Assembly: GCA_045649265.1 (NCBI GenBank)
Contig: JAZRPO010000049.1
Span: 1 to 21,992, forward strand
From: SIG480 sp045649265
Lineage (GTDB): Bacteria > Bacillota > Clostridia > Oscillospirales > JAAYXM01
Direction: 5' to 3'
DNA length: 21,992 nt
Part shown: one piece after another, positions 6,246-13,232 of the stretch
Layout: each line of letters starts with the position of its first letter
Position numbering within the stretch: position 1 is the first letter of the stretch
Notes under the pieces: model-generated
Databases searched by the model: none
The model's input: only the letters and a program-made list of their open reading frames with translations
Told to the model about the DNA's origin: nothing
Program-made: the position numbers and the translations under genes

Positions 6246-7550
6246 CTATACACCAAGCATTGCTGAAAGAAGAGCTTCTCCGTCATTCTCAACCGGAACA
6301 ACCTTTACTCCAAGCTCATTTTCAACATCAGCAAGACTGACATCGTCCAAAAAGACATTTTCACCGTGTTTGAGCATAACAGCAGGAATCAGAAGCCTCT
6401 TCGAAAGTGGTTTTCCGGAAAGGGTTCTGATGAGATCTCTGCCTGTTACAAGCCCTGCGACATCCACAGTTTCCCCAAAAAAATCGTTTTTAACTGCAAA
6501 CACTTCGCAGCCATCTATATTATTGCATTTTTTTGCCAATTCGTCAATCAAATTTCTCATAAACGGCGCGGCAGAAATGCCTGTTGCTATCGTAAATGGC
6601 TCAATATTACCCGGAATATCCGTATATCCCAGAGCTGCCAAAAACTCATAACGAAGTAATGTCATAAGCCCAACGCCATTATCAAGCTGTGGATATGAAC
6701 CGTAGTATTCATCTTCGGGAAGTGGAATACCTGCCCTGATGTACAGCTCATCCGCAGCATAAACGATTCTCTCACCACGAGTCTTTACAGTTTCCTCGCC
6801 AAACGCATTTACGGTTTTTATTATCTCACAGGCGCCCGCTTTATCAACCGGAGCAAGCGGATACAAACCATCTCTGTACTTAGTTATTCCAACCGGAACA
6901 ACTGCAACACTTGAAACAGCTTCTCCAAGAGCCAGCAAATCGGAAATAGAGCTTTTCAGCACCTCTCCGTCATTCAACCCGGGGCATACGACAATCTGAC
7001 AGTTCAGGCTTATCCCGGCTTCTGCAAAGCGACGCATAATATTCATGCATTCTCCCGCTCGGGGATTTCTCACCATCTTACGGCGAAGCTCAGGGTCCGT
7101 AACGTGCACAGAGATATTTACCGGGCTTATGCGCATTTTTATCATGCGGTCAACATCTTCCTCAGAGAGGTTTGTGAGCGAGATATAGTTTCCGAGCAGA
7201 AACGACATTCGCGCATCGTCATCCTTAAAATACAAGGTTTCACGCATTCCTTCCGGCATTTGGTCAACAAAGCAAAAAACACAGTTATTTGCACAACGCT
7301 TCGCCTTATCCATAAGGTATGTTTCAAAGACGAGACCCAAGTCCTCGCCTTCTTCCTTCTTGATTTTAACTTTTTTTCTCCGAAGCTCAATTTTCAGCCG
7401 CTTATCGTATGAATAAAACTTATAATCCAAGACATCACGAATGGGCTTACCGTTGATTGAAACAAGCTCATCGCCCGAAACGATTCCGGCGCGTTCGGCA
7501 AGGCTTCCCTTTTCTACTTCAAGAATATATGCGCCCATAACCTTTTCCAC
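6246..7550 (-). CDS. DUF512 protein: PDZ-like plus radical-SAM-type Fe-S protein
   Basis: 434 residues. An N-terminal PDZ-like domain (about 5-45: GSLAERAGIVSGDELVSING) is followed by a Cys cluster at C86, C90 and C93 in RCANNCVFCFVDQMP. This CxxxCxxC pattern is the radical SAM type of [4Fe-4S] site. The DUF512 domain fills the C-terminal half (SVAVVPVGITKYRDGLYPL..., ending KVVPVENDGEALLSAM). The family is widespread in Clostridia and Cyanobacteria and its reaction is not established. Linkage to der hints at a role near ribosome assembly or RNA/protein modification, but this is only contextual. The start is uncertain: GTG at 7550 has AGGGG only 2 nt upstream, while ATG at 7538 (giving MGAYI...) matches the usual N-terminus. 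A terminator lies upstream, so expression needs a weak local promoter or read-through. Confidence 0.9.
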   Translation of the reverse strand: MEKVMGAYILEVEKGSLAERAGIVSGDELVSINGKPIRDVLDYKFYSYDKRLKIELRRKKVKIKKEEGEDLGLVFETYLMDKAKRCANNCVFCFVDQMPEGMRETLYFKDDDARMSFLLGNYISLTNLSEEDVDRMIKMRISPVNISVHVTDPELRRKMVRNPRAGECMNIMRRFAEAGISLNCQIVVCPGLNDGEVLKSSISDLLALGEAVSSVAVVPVGITKYRDGLYPLAPVDKAGACEIIKTVNAFGEETVKTRGERIVYAADELYIRAGIPLPEDEYYGSYPQLDNGVGLMTLLRYEFLAALGYTDIPGNIEPFTIATGISAAPFMRNLIDELAKKCNNIDGCEVFAVKNDFFGETVDVAGLVTGRDLIRTLSGKPLSKRLLIPAVMLKHGENVFLDDVSLADVENELGVKVVPVENDGEALLSAMLGV

Positions 7551-7560
7551 ATCCCCTGAT

Positions 7561-7595
7561 ATAAAAATAGAGGAGGATTAATCCATCCACCTCTA
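7561..7595 (-). terminator. Terminator after rpmF
   Basis: On the minus strand TAGAGGTGGAT pairs with ATCCTCCTCTA (11 bp with one T-T mismatch) around a 6-nt loop and is followed by TTTTTAT. It lies 30 bases after the rpmF stop and before the DUF512 gene, so it separates the rpmF operon from the der operon, perhaps only partly. Confidence 0.65.
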
Positions 7596-7624
7596 CCCTT
7601 TTACCGAATTGAGTTTATGCAAAA

Positions 7625-7816
7625 TTACTTCTCAGCATCTGCTACTGAAATAACTTCGCGACCGTTATATGTTCCACACTTCTTGCAAGCTCTGTGTGAA
7701 AGCTTCATAGCTCCGCACTTCGGGCATGCTCCGATTCCCGGAAACGAAAGCTTCCAATGCGCATTGCGGTTCATGTCTCTCCTCGATTTAGAATGTTTTC
7801 TCTTTGGTACCGCCAT
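7625..7816 (-). CDS. rpmF: 50S ribosomal protein L32
   Basis: 63-residue zinc-ribbon ribosomal protein. The basic N-terminus MAVPKRKHSKSRRDMNRNAHW is typical. The zinc ligands are all present as CPKC and CKKC, so this is the zinc-requiring (C+) form and no Zur-type paralogue is suggested. The ribosome binding site AAGGAGGTG is near-perfect. It lies 40 bp downstream of the DUF177 gene, a pairing conserved across bacteria, and is followed by a terminator. Confidence 0.98.
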   Translation of the reverse strand: MAVPKRKHSKSRRDMNRNAHWKLSFPGIGACPKCGAMKLSHRACKKCGTYNGREVISVADAEK

Positions 7817-7856
7817 GGTGACACCTCCTTCGATATATAAACAATAATAAATTTAT

Positions 7857-8345
7857 TCAGTCATCAAGCAACTGTGCAAGAATTTGAAGCCTAGGGTCAA
7901 TCGACTCAGTCTTGCAGTTACATGCTTGCTCATTTAAATTTGCCCCACAGATCTGGCACAAGCCTTTACAATCCGGAGAACAAAGGTTTCTGCTCGGAAA
8001 TCCGAGAAGAAAAACCGAAATCGAAAGATCAGAAATATCAAGCTCATCACTTTCGCATACTATAAAGTCGTCCTCGTCATCCTCGTTGTCAAGATGATCA
8101 ACAATACAAGCTTCAAACGGAACAGACAGCACCTGAGAAAACTCATCGGCACATCTGTCGCACAGAATCTTTCTTTCTCCGTCTATCGTCATGCTAAGCA
8201 GCAAGACACCGACACGGCTTGAGATTTCACCCAATACTGTAATTGGCGAAGACATAGTCGGCTCTATTTCGGAAATGTCCGCTTCAAAGTTAAACGGAAG
8301 CGACAAAACACTGCCGTTACGAAGCTGTTTGATGTTAATACGCAT
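7857..8345 (-). CDS. DUF177 (YceD-family) protein
   Basis: 162 residues, of the family usually encoded just before rpmF and linked to 23S rRNA or ribosome accumulation. The start is ATG 8345 (MRINIKQLRNG), with GGAG 6 nt upstream. An upstream in-frame ATG at 8414 cannot be used because it coincides with the -35 of this gene's own promoter. There is a central CDRC pair, an acidic stretch (DNEDDEDD), and the C-terminal Cys cluster C-SPD-C-KGLC-QIC-GANLN...CNC, a likely zinc site. It is transcribed with rpmF from the consensus promoter at 8386-8414, with a leader of about 35 nt. Confidence 0.92.
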   Translation of the reverse strand: MRINIKQLRNGSVLSLPFNFEADISEIEPTMSSPITVLGEISSRVGVLLLSMTIDGERKILCDRCADEFSQVLSVPFEACIVDHLDNEDDEDDFIVCESDELDISDLSISVFLLGFPSRNLCSPDCKGLCQICGANLNEQACNCKTESIDPRLQILAQLLDD

Positions 8346-8362
8346 AATCGACTCCATAACTA

Positions 8363-8377
8363 TGACATTAATTGTCA
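8363..8377 (-). promoter_or_regulatory. Inverted repeat at the DUF177-rpmF start site (possible operator)
   Basis: TGACA and TGTCA arms separated by 5 bp fall just downstream of the predicted transcription start (about 8379) and upstream of the ribosome binding site. This is a position where a repressor could block transcription. No known operator consensus matches, and the arms are short. Confidence 0.25.
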
Positions 8378-8385
8378 CAAAACAT

Positions 8386-8414
8386 ATTATACTTGGAATT
8401 TTGCAGTTTGTCAA
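8386..8414 (-). promoter_or_regulatory. Consensus sigma-A promoter of DUF177-rpmF
   Basis: On the minus strand, a perfect TTGACA (8409-8414) and a perfect TATAAT (8386-8391) are separated by exactly 17 bp. It begins 16 bp after the folD stop with no terminator in between. The ribosomal operon is thus driven strongly and may also receive folD read-through. Confidence 0.9.
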
Positions 8415-8430
8415 CTGAAAAAAATGAAAA

Positions 8431-9294
8431 TTATTCTATATTTATGCCGTTTTGAATGCATGCCGCCCTAAGTGTGTTTTTCATAAGCATCGTAATTGTC
8501 ATCGGCCCGACTCCGCCGGGAACCGGAGTTATATAGGAGGCCTTTGGGGAAACGGAATCAAAATCAACATCTCCACAGAGTTTTCCCTCTGCATTTCTGT
8601 TAATTCCTACGTCCATGACAACGGCGCCGGCAGAAACCATATCACCCGTTACGAAGCCTGCCTTTCCGACAGCGGCAACGATTATATCTGAGTTTTTCAG
8701 TATTTCATCAATGTTTTTCGTTTTTGAATGGCAAATCGTTACCGTTGCGCTCTTATGAAGAAGAAGCATTGACATGGGCTTTCCGACAATGTTGGAGCGC
8801 CCGATTACTGTTGCGCGCTTGCCCGAGACGTCAATTCCGTATTCTTCAAAAAGCGCCATAACCCCTGCCGGTGTACAAGGTAGAAAATCAAAATCACCCG
8901 TCATTATCTTTCCTACGTTCCTGACATTGAAAGCATCAACATCTTTATCCGGATTAATTGCTTCTATTACCTTGTCCTCCGAAATGTGTTTCGGAAGCGG
9001 AAGCTGAACGAGGATTCCGTTAATCTCCTCTTTATCGTTAAGCTCCGCAATAAGCGAGAGAAGCTCTTCTTCCGAGGTTTGCTCGGAAAGGGCGTATTCC
9101 TCACTGTATATTCCGCACTCTGCGCATGCTTTTTTCTTGTTGTTTACATATGTACGGCTTGCAGGGTCTTCTCCTACAATGATTACTGCAAGGCCTGCGC
9201 GTATTCCCTTTTCAGCGAGTTTGCTGACCTTGTCATAAACCTCACCGCGAATCTTTTTAGAAGTTGCCTTTCCGTCAATTATTACTGCACTCAT
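8431..9294 (-). CDS. folD: Bifunctional 5,10-methylene-THF dehydrogenase/cyclohydrolase
   Basis: Interconverts 5,10-methylene- and 10-formyl-tetrahydrofolate, supplying one-carbon units for purines and formyl-Met. 287 residues, full length. The substrate site shows Y49 and K53 in YVNNKKKAC (equivalent to E. coli Tyr50/Lys54). Also present are GILVQLPLPKHI, DVDAFN, PCTPAGVMALFE, the NADP-binding GRSNIVGKPMSMLLL and the terminal PVPGGVGPMTITMLMKNT. GGGGG lies 9 nt before the ATG. The start is inside the 3' end of lgt (20-bp overlap), indicating one transcript and probably coupled translation. Confidence 0.97.
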   Translation of the reverse strand: MSAVIIDGKATSKKIRGEVYDKVSKLAEKGIRAGLAVIIVGEDPASRTYVNNKKKACAECGIYSEEYALSEQTSEEELLSLIAELNDKEEINGILVQLPLPKHISEDKVIEAINPDKDVDAFNVRNVGKIMTGDFDFLPCTPAGVMALFEEYGIDVSGKRATVIGRSNIVGKPMSMLLLHKSATVTICHSKTKNIDEILKNSDIIVAAVGKAGFVTGDMVSAGAVVMDVGINRNAEGKLCGDVDFDSVSPKASYITPVPGGVGPMTITMLMKNTLRAACIQNGINIE

Positions 9295-10090
9295 TTGTTT
9301 TTTCCCCCATTTTTAACTTTTTGTATCTGTAAATTAAATAGATAATTCCAAGAATTGCTGTTATAACTCCAAGAGCTTGTGAACTTCTTATTCCCGTTCC
9401 GAAGAAATAAAGGCTGTCGGCTCGCATTCCTTCAATTATTGCTCTGCCAATCCCATACCAGACAACGTACAAGGCAAAAACCTCTCCGTTGAATTTTCTA
9501 TGCTTTGAGTAAAAATGAAGAAGCACAAACCCAAGAGCATTCCATAATGATTCATAAAGAAATGTCGGATGAACGGGAGCGGCTGTTCCTATCTGCATTC
9601 GCCACGGAAGATTTGTCACACCTCCGTAAGCCTCCGCATTGACAAAGTTTCCCCAACGCCCGATGGACTGACCTATCATAAGCCCGAGCGCACCTATATC
9701 AAGAAATCGAGTGGTTTCTATTTTCTTAATTCTGCAATATATAATCATGCCGATAATTGCACCGATAATTGCACCGTATATTGCAATTCCACCCTCCCAG
9801 ATATAGAGAATACTGATCGGGTCATCAAGATAGAATTCCATATTGAAAACCACATAATAAAGCCTTGCAAAAATTATTGCAAGCGGAACTGCAAACATAA
9901 GCATCCCGACAATCTCATCTTCATTTGTTTTGAATTCACGGCTTCTTAAAATGCCGTAAAACACCGCAAGGAGAAATCCAGTTGCAATGATAATGGCATA
10001 CCAGTAAATCGGACGTCCGAAAATTTCAAACGCTATGCGGTTTATTTCAAAGCTGAGACCAAGTCCGGGAAATGAAATGTTGTTTCTCAT
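9275..10090 (-). CDS. lgt: Prolipoprotein diacylglyceryl transferase
   Basis: Inner-membrane enzyme that attaches diacylglycerol to the lipobox cysteine of prolipoproteins. 271 residues with about seven membrane helices. Signature segments visible are RPIYWYAIIIATGF near the N-terminus, GGIAIYGAIIG, the catalytic loop GQSIGRWGNFVNAEAYG, HPTFLYESLWNALGF, and a late GIGRAIIEGMRADSLYF with the conserved Arg. The ATG is 8 bp after the yfmH stop, and its AGGTGG overlaps that stop codon. The C-terminus overlaps folD by 20 bp. The putative lipoprotein at 1081-1266 would be one substrate. Confidence 0.97.
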   Translation of the reverse strand: MRNNISFPGLGLSFEINRIAFEIFGRPIYWYAIIIATGFLLAVFYGILRSREFKTNEDEIVGMLMFAVPLAIIFARLYYVVFNMEFYLDDPISILYIWEGGIAIYGAIIGAIIGMIIYCRIKKIETTRFLDIGALGLMIGQSIGRWGNFVNAEAYGGVTNLPWRMQIGTAAPVHPTFLYESLWNALGFVLLHFYSKHRKFNGEVFALYVVWYGIGRAIIEGMRADSLYFFGTGIRSSQALGVITAILGIIYLIYRYKKLKMGEKTNECSNN

Positions 10091-10098
10091 TATTCCAC

Positions 10099-11364
10099 CT
10101 ACTTCCCTCTGACAACTGAAAGAGACATACTTTCTTCTCTGAAAACCTTTCTGATGAAGTCACAAACTTCAGAAACGTCAATTTCATTAATCATTTCAAT
10201 TGTGTCAAGATAATCAAACCCTGCAAAAACTGCCTCACTTTGTTCTCTGCAAAGCGCTTTCACGCTATCAAGTGAGCGACGCCGCAACCCCAGATGAGCC
10301 TTCTTAATACGCTCAAAATAAGCAACATCAATCTCTTTTGCGAGCTTGTTGGCTCGTTCCTGAATCTTTTCAAAAACCATATCGGGATTATGCCCCGCTC
10401 CCGACAACATCATTGCGACAGTTTTCGGAAAGACCATAGCCTCAGAGGAAAATTCTGCTGTTACATCGCCATTTTCATAAAGATTAGAATACAGCTTAGA
10501 TGACGGCCCTCCAAGAATGTCAGCAGCAAGGTCTGCTATAATCCTGTTTCGCATTCCCTCTTCTCCAGAAGTCTTGATTTCGCATTTTGCACCAACTGCA
10601 AACTGAGGGATTGAAACCTCTCCGGTTTCTTCGTAACGCTTGTGCAAAACAGCGCTTTGCTCATTGCCGTAATCGCGGCTTATTAAAGGTACCTTTTCCT
10701 TTGGGAGAATTGACTCTGCGGCTGCAATTATTTCCGCAGCAGAAACGTCACCCGAAACGCAAAGGGTCATATTAGACGGTACATAAAATGTGTTATAGCA
10801 TTTAAAAAGGACGTCTCGGGTTATCTTTCCTATGCTCTCAACGGTTCCTATTATGGAATCCTTTACGGGATGTGTTACGTACATGGAGCTCATAAGATTC
10901 TCATAAACCCGCCAACCCGGCCTGTCATTTACCATACTGATTTCCTGACCTATAATCCCCTGCTCTTTTTTTACATTTTCCTCAGTGAAATACGGAGATG
11001 TGACAAAGGTCAAAAGAACTTCTAAGTTTCTCATGAACTTTTCAGTTCCGGAAAAGTGATATGCTGTCATTGTATTGCTAGTGAAAGCATTTGGTGATGC
11101 GCCGGTTTTTGCAAAAATTGCAAGAGCATTCCCACCATCCGGTTGTTCAAAAACCTTGTGTTCAAGAAAATGAGCCACGCCAAGCGGAGATGTGTATTTC
11201 AAACCGTCACTCTCAAAGCTTATGTCTATTGAGCCGTAGTTAACTGCCAGAAGCGCATATGAACGGCGAAATCCAGGCTTTGGAAACACGCATATGCGGA
11301 GTCCGTTTGAACATGTATGCGAAATCATCGTTTGCTTAACTGTGGGGTAAGAGTTTTCTTTCAT
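10099..11364 (-). CDS. yfmH: M16 zinc peptidase YfmH (catalytic partner)
   Basis: 421-residue M16 family protein with an intact inverted zinc motif HFLEH at residues 65-69 and a downstream Glu ligand near E141 (IIGQEISM). In Bacillus subtilis the YfmF/YfmH pair is needed for 5-aminopentanol modification of elongation factor P, and this gene has the features of YfmH. The C-terminal inactive M16 repeat occupies roughly 200-420. GGAGG lies 9 nt before the ATG. The start overlaps yfmF by 29 bp, so the two subunits are probably made in a fixed ratio. No efp gene lies in the window, so the EF-P link rests on family knowledge. Confidence 0.92.
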   Translation of the reverse strand: MKENSYPTVKQTMISHTCSNGLRICVFPKPGFRRSYALLAVNYGSIDISFESDGLKYTSPLGVAHFLEHKVFEQPDGGNALAIFAKTGASPNAFTSNTMTAYHFSGTEKFMRNLEVLLTFVTSPYFTEENVKKEQGIIGQEISMVNDRPGWRVYENLMSSMYVTHPVKDSIIGTVESIGKITRDVLFKCYNTFYVPSNMTLCVSGDVSAAEIIAAAESILPKEKVPLISRDYGNEQSAVLHKRYEETGEVSIPQFAVGAKCEIKTSGEEGMRNRIIADLAADILGGPSSKLYSNLYENGDVTAEFSSEAMVFPKTVAMMLSGAGHNPDMVFEKIQERANKLAKEIDVAYFERIKKAHLGLRRRSLDSVKALCREQSEAVFAGFDYLDTIEMINEIDVSEVCDFIRKVFREESMSLSVVRGK

Positions 11365-12610
11365 TATGCCCGACCTCCATTCCCGTTAAAATATAAGTGA
11401 TTGAAGGCTTGAGCGTTCTGGCGGCAGATGCAAGCATTCTTGCATCAAACTTTTCAATATACGCCGCAACTTCAATCGGGGTCCTTTCGTCACCTTTCAG
11501 AGCCGCGCGAAGCCAAAATGCCTCCATAGCACCAAGAGAGTCTTCTGTTGTCAGGAGGTCATCAATCATGCCTTTTTTTGCATCTGAAATTTCTGTATCT
11601 GTTATATTGCCGTCAAGACAATTCTGAAACTCATTTAAAACTGCACGCTCTGCTGTTTCCGCATTTTTCGGGTCAACACCGCAATACAAAAACATATTTT
11701 TCTTAAACGAATCAAAGATAGCTCCGGCAAAATAGCAGAGGGACTGACGTTCACGCACGTTTTCAAAAAGCTTTGAAGTTGTTCCTCCGCCGATGACTGC
11801 TGCCAGAAGCTTTAACAAATATGCATCTTCATCCTTCGTGTACATACCAATAAGAAGATTTGCCTGAGAAACCTCTAATCTTTCCGTAACACGGGCGGAT
11901 TCTGTGTAATCAGGCGGATTCGAAGAAAGCTTTGAAATTTTACTTCTTTTGCAGAGCTTAAACAGTTTTAAAACCTCTTTTTCAACTTCGTCAAAAGAGT
12001 ATCCTCCGCAAAAGAAAATTTCACACGGAGCTTCATTAATCATTTTTTTATAGTATTTGAAAAGAGACGCCGGAGTAACACCTTCAACGCTTTCCTCTGT
12101 TCCAAGCTCTGAAACTGACCAGGAAGAATCTAAAAACATCTTCTTTTCTGCGCGCTTATGTGCATATGAAAGCTTATTGTTTATTTCGGATTTAATCTCT
12201 TCTGTGAGATTTGCGCATTCTCCAAAAACAAAATCCTCAGGAAACCTTCCGTCCTCCGCTTTAATTTCAAAAATAATTTCACCGAGAAGCTTTATAAGTG
12301 ACGGGAAAGTTTTTTCTTCCGCATCTACAAAATCACATATGAAACCACTTGAAACAATATCTCCGTGTTTTCTTGAAACAGGCTCAATTCTCGCACCGTA
12401 CATATCGTCAAGAGCCGCCGCGAGAGCTTCCATATTGGGATGATGCACCGTACCCCGGCGAAGAACGCGCGGAACAAGCGTCATATGTGAAGCCGTAACT
12501 TCATCTGCATTTGCCAGAAACTGAACAGAAAAACAGCTCGTTTCAAAGCGAGAGCTCTCTATTACCCGCAGGGAAATTCCCGGCAAAACTTCTTTGTATG
12601 TCATATTCAT
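11336..12610 (-). CDS. yfmF: M16-like protein YfmF (non-catalytic partner)
   Basis: 424 residues, M16 fold, but the position where HxxEH should lie has none (region LVPRVLRRGTVHHPNMEALAAALDDMYGA, residues 43-72). It is therefore the inactive partner in the YfmF/YfmH heteromer. The C-terminal half keeps the GGGTTSKLFENVRERQSLCYF segment typical of M16 partners. It is the first gene of the yfmF-yfmH-lgt-folD operon, with a clear promoter at 12655-12683. Start choice: ATG 12610 has AGGGG only 3 nt away, while the second ATG at 12604 (MTYKEVLPG) has a better 9-nt spacing, so the protein may be two residues shorter. Confidence 0.9.
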   Translation of the reverse strand: MNMTYKEVLPGISLRVIESSRFETSCFSVQFLANADEVTASHMTLVPRVLRRGTVHHPNMEALAAALDDMYGARIEPVSRKHGDIVSSGFICDFVDAEEKTFPSLIKLLGEIIFEIKAEDGRFPEDFVFGECANLTEEIKSEINNKLSYAHKRAEKKMFLDSSWSVSELGTEESVEGVTPASLFKYYKKMINEAPCEIFFCGGYSFDEVEKEVLKLFKLCKRSKISKLSSNPPDYTESARVTERLEVSQANLLIGMYTKDEDAYLLKLLAAVIGGGTTSKLFENVRERQSLCYFAGAIFDSFKKNMFLYCGVDPKNAETAERAVLNEFQNCLDGNITDTEISDAKKGMIDDLLTTEDSLGAMEAFWLRAALKGDERTPIEVAAYIEKFDARMLASAARTLKPSITYILTGMEVGHNERKLLPHS

Positions 12611-12654
12611 AAGCCCCTCGTGGCCCCCTTTAAAAATAAACTTTTATGCCTTTT

Positions 12655-12683
12655 ATTATACACAAATTTTTCTACTATTACAA
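12655..12683 (-). promoter_or_regulatory. Sigma-A promoter of yfmF-yfmH-lgt-folD
   Basis: On the minus strand TTGTAA (12678-12683) and TATAAT (12655-12660) are separated by 17 bp. The start would be near 12648, leaving a leader of about 40 nt before yfmF. Confidence 0.8.
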
Positions 12684-12764
12684 TATCAGTTCAGAAAGAA
12701 AGTAAAGAAAAGTAAACCGTTTTTGCCCTTCGATTATATATTGTTGTTTTTTTGTTTTTTTCAC

Positions 12765-12793
12765 TTGACAATCCCTATATTTTGTGTTAGAAT
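12765..12793 (+). promoter_or_regulatory. Sigma-A promoter of the ylxM-ffh-rpsP operon
   Basis: TTGACA (12765-12770) and TAGAAT (12788-12793) are separated by 17 bp. It is divergent to the yfmF promoter, with about 80 bp between the two -35 boxes. A T-rich tract precedes the -35 and could act like an UP element. Confidence 0.85.
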
Positions 12794-12798
12794 ACCGA

Positions 12799-12822
12799 TT
12801 GTAAAGCAAACAAACTTTACAA
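12799..12822 (+). promoter_or_regulatory. 5' stem-loop in the ylxM leader
   Basis: TTGTAAAG and CTTTACAA form an 8-bp perfect stem with an 8-nt loop. It falls at the predicted transcription start and ends against the AAGGAG ribosome binding site of ylxM. It could protect the 5' end of the mRNA, tune ribosome access, or be a DNA operator. Confidence 0.4.
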
Positions 12823-12834
12823 AGGAGATTTCAT

Positions 12835-13200
12835 ATGAGAAACGTATCACTTGAACTTACCTTACTGTTCGATTTTTACGGTGAAATTCTTACAGAAAAG
12901 CAGCGCGAGCTTTTTGACCTGTATTATAACGAAGACCTTTCGCTTGCCGAAATTGCCGAGCATCTGGGGATTACTCGCCAAGGAGTTCGCGACGGGATTG
13001 TCCGCTCCGAAGAAATCCTCAGAAAGTTCGAAGATAAGCTCGGTCTTGCAGAGAAGTTCGGGCGTGTCTCTGAGGACGTTAAAAAGATTTTGTCCTCTGC
13101 GGAACGGATTAAGATTATTAACGACACAAATTTCAGAAATTATGAGCTTGATTCATGCATTGATGATATTATAGCTCGTGCACGCGCTCTGGACATCTGA
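12835..13200 (+). CDS. ylxM: YlxM-type helix-turn-helix protein
   Basis: 121-residue cytoplasmic protein with a sigma-70 region-4-like helix-turn-helix (TEKQRELFDLYYNEDLSLAEIAEHLGITRQGVRDGI, about residues 21-56). The family is nearly always encoded just upstream of ffh and is linked to the signal recognition particle; in streptococci YlxM binds SRP components. The ribosome binding site AAAGGAG lies 7 nt before the ATG. It is the first gene of the operon, 32 bp before ffh. Confidence 0.93.
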   Translation: MRNVSLELTLLFDFYGEILTEKQRELFDLYYNEDLSLAEIAEHLGITRQGVRDGIVRSEEILRKFEDKLGLAEKFGRVSEDVKKILSSAERIKIINDTNFRNYELDSCIDDIIARARALDI

Positions 13201-13232
13201 TTATTTTGATTACTTAGACACGGAGGGTCAAA

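Noticed and set aside
8346..8414. N-terminal extension of the DUF177 protein
   Set aside because: The extension covers a perfect -35/-10 promoter and its start site, and the ATG at 8345 has its own GGAG.
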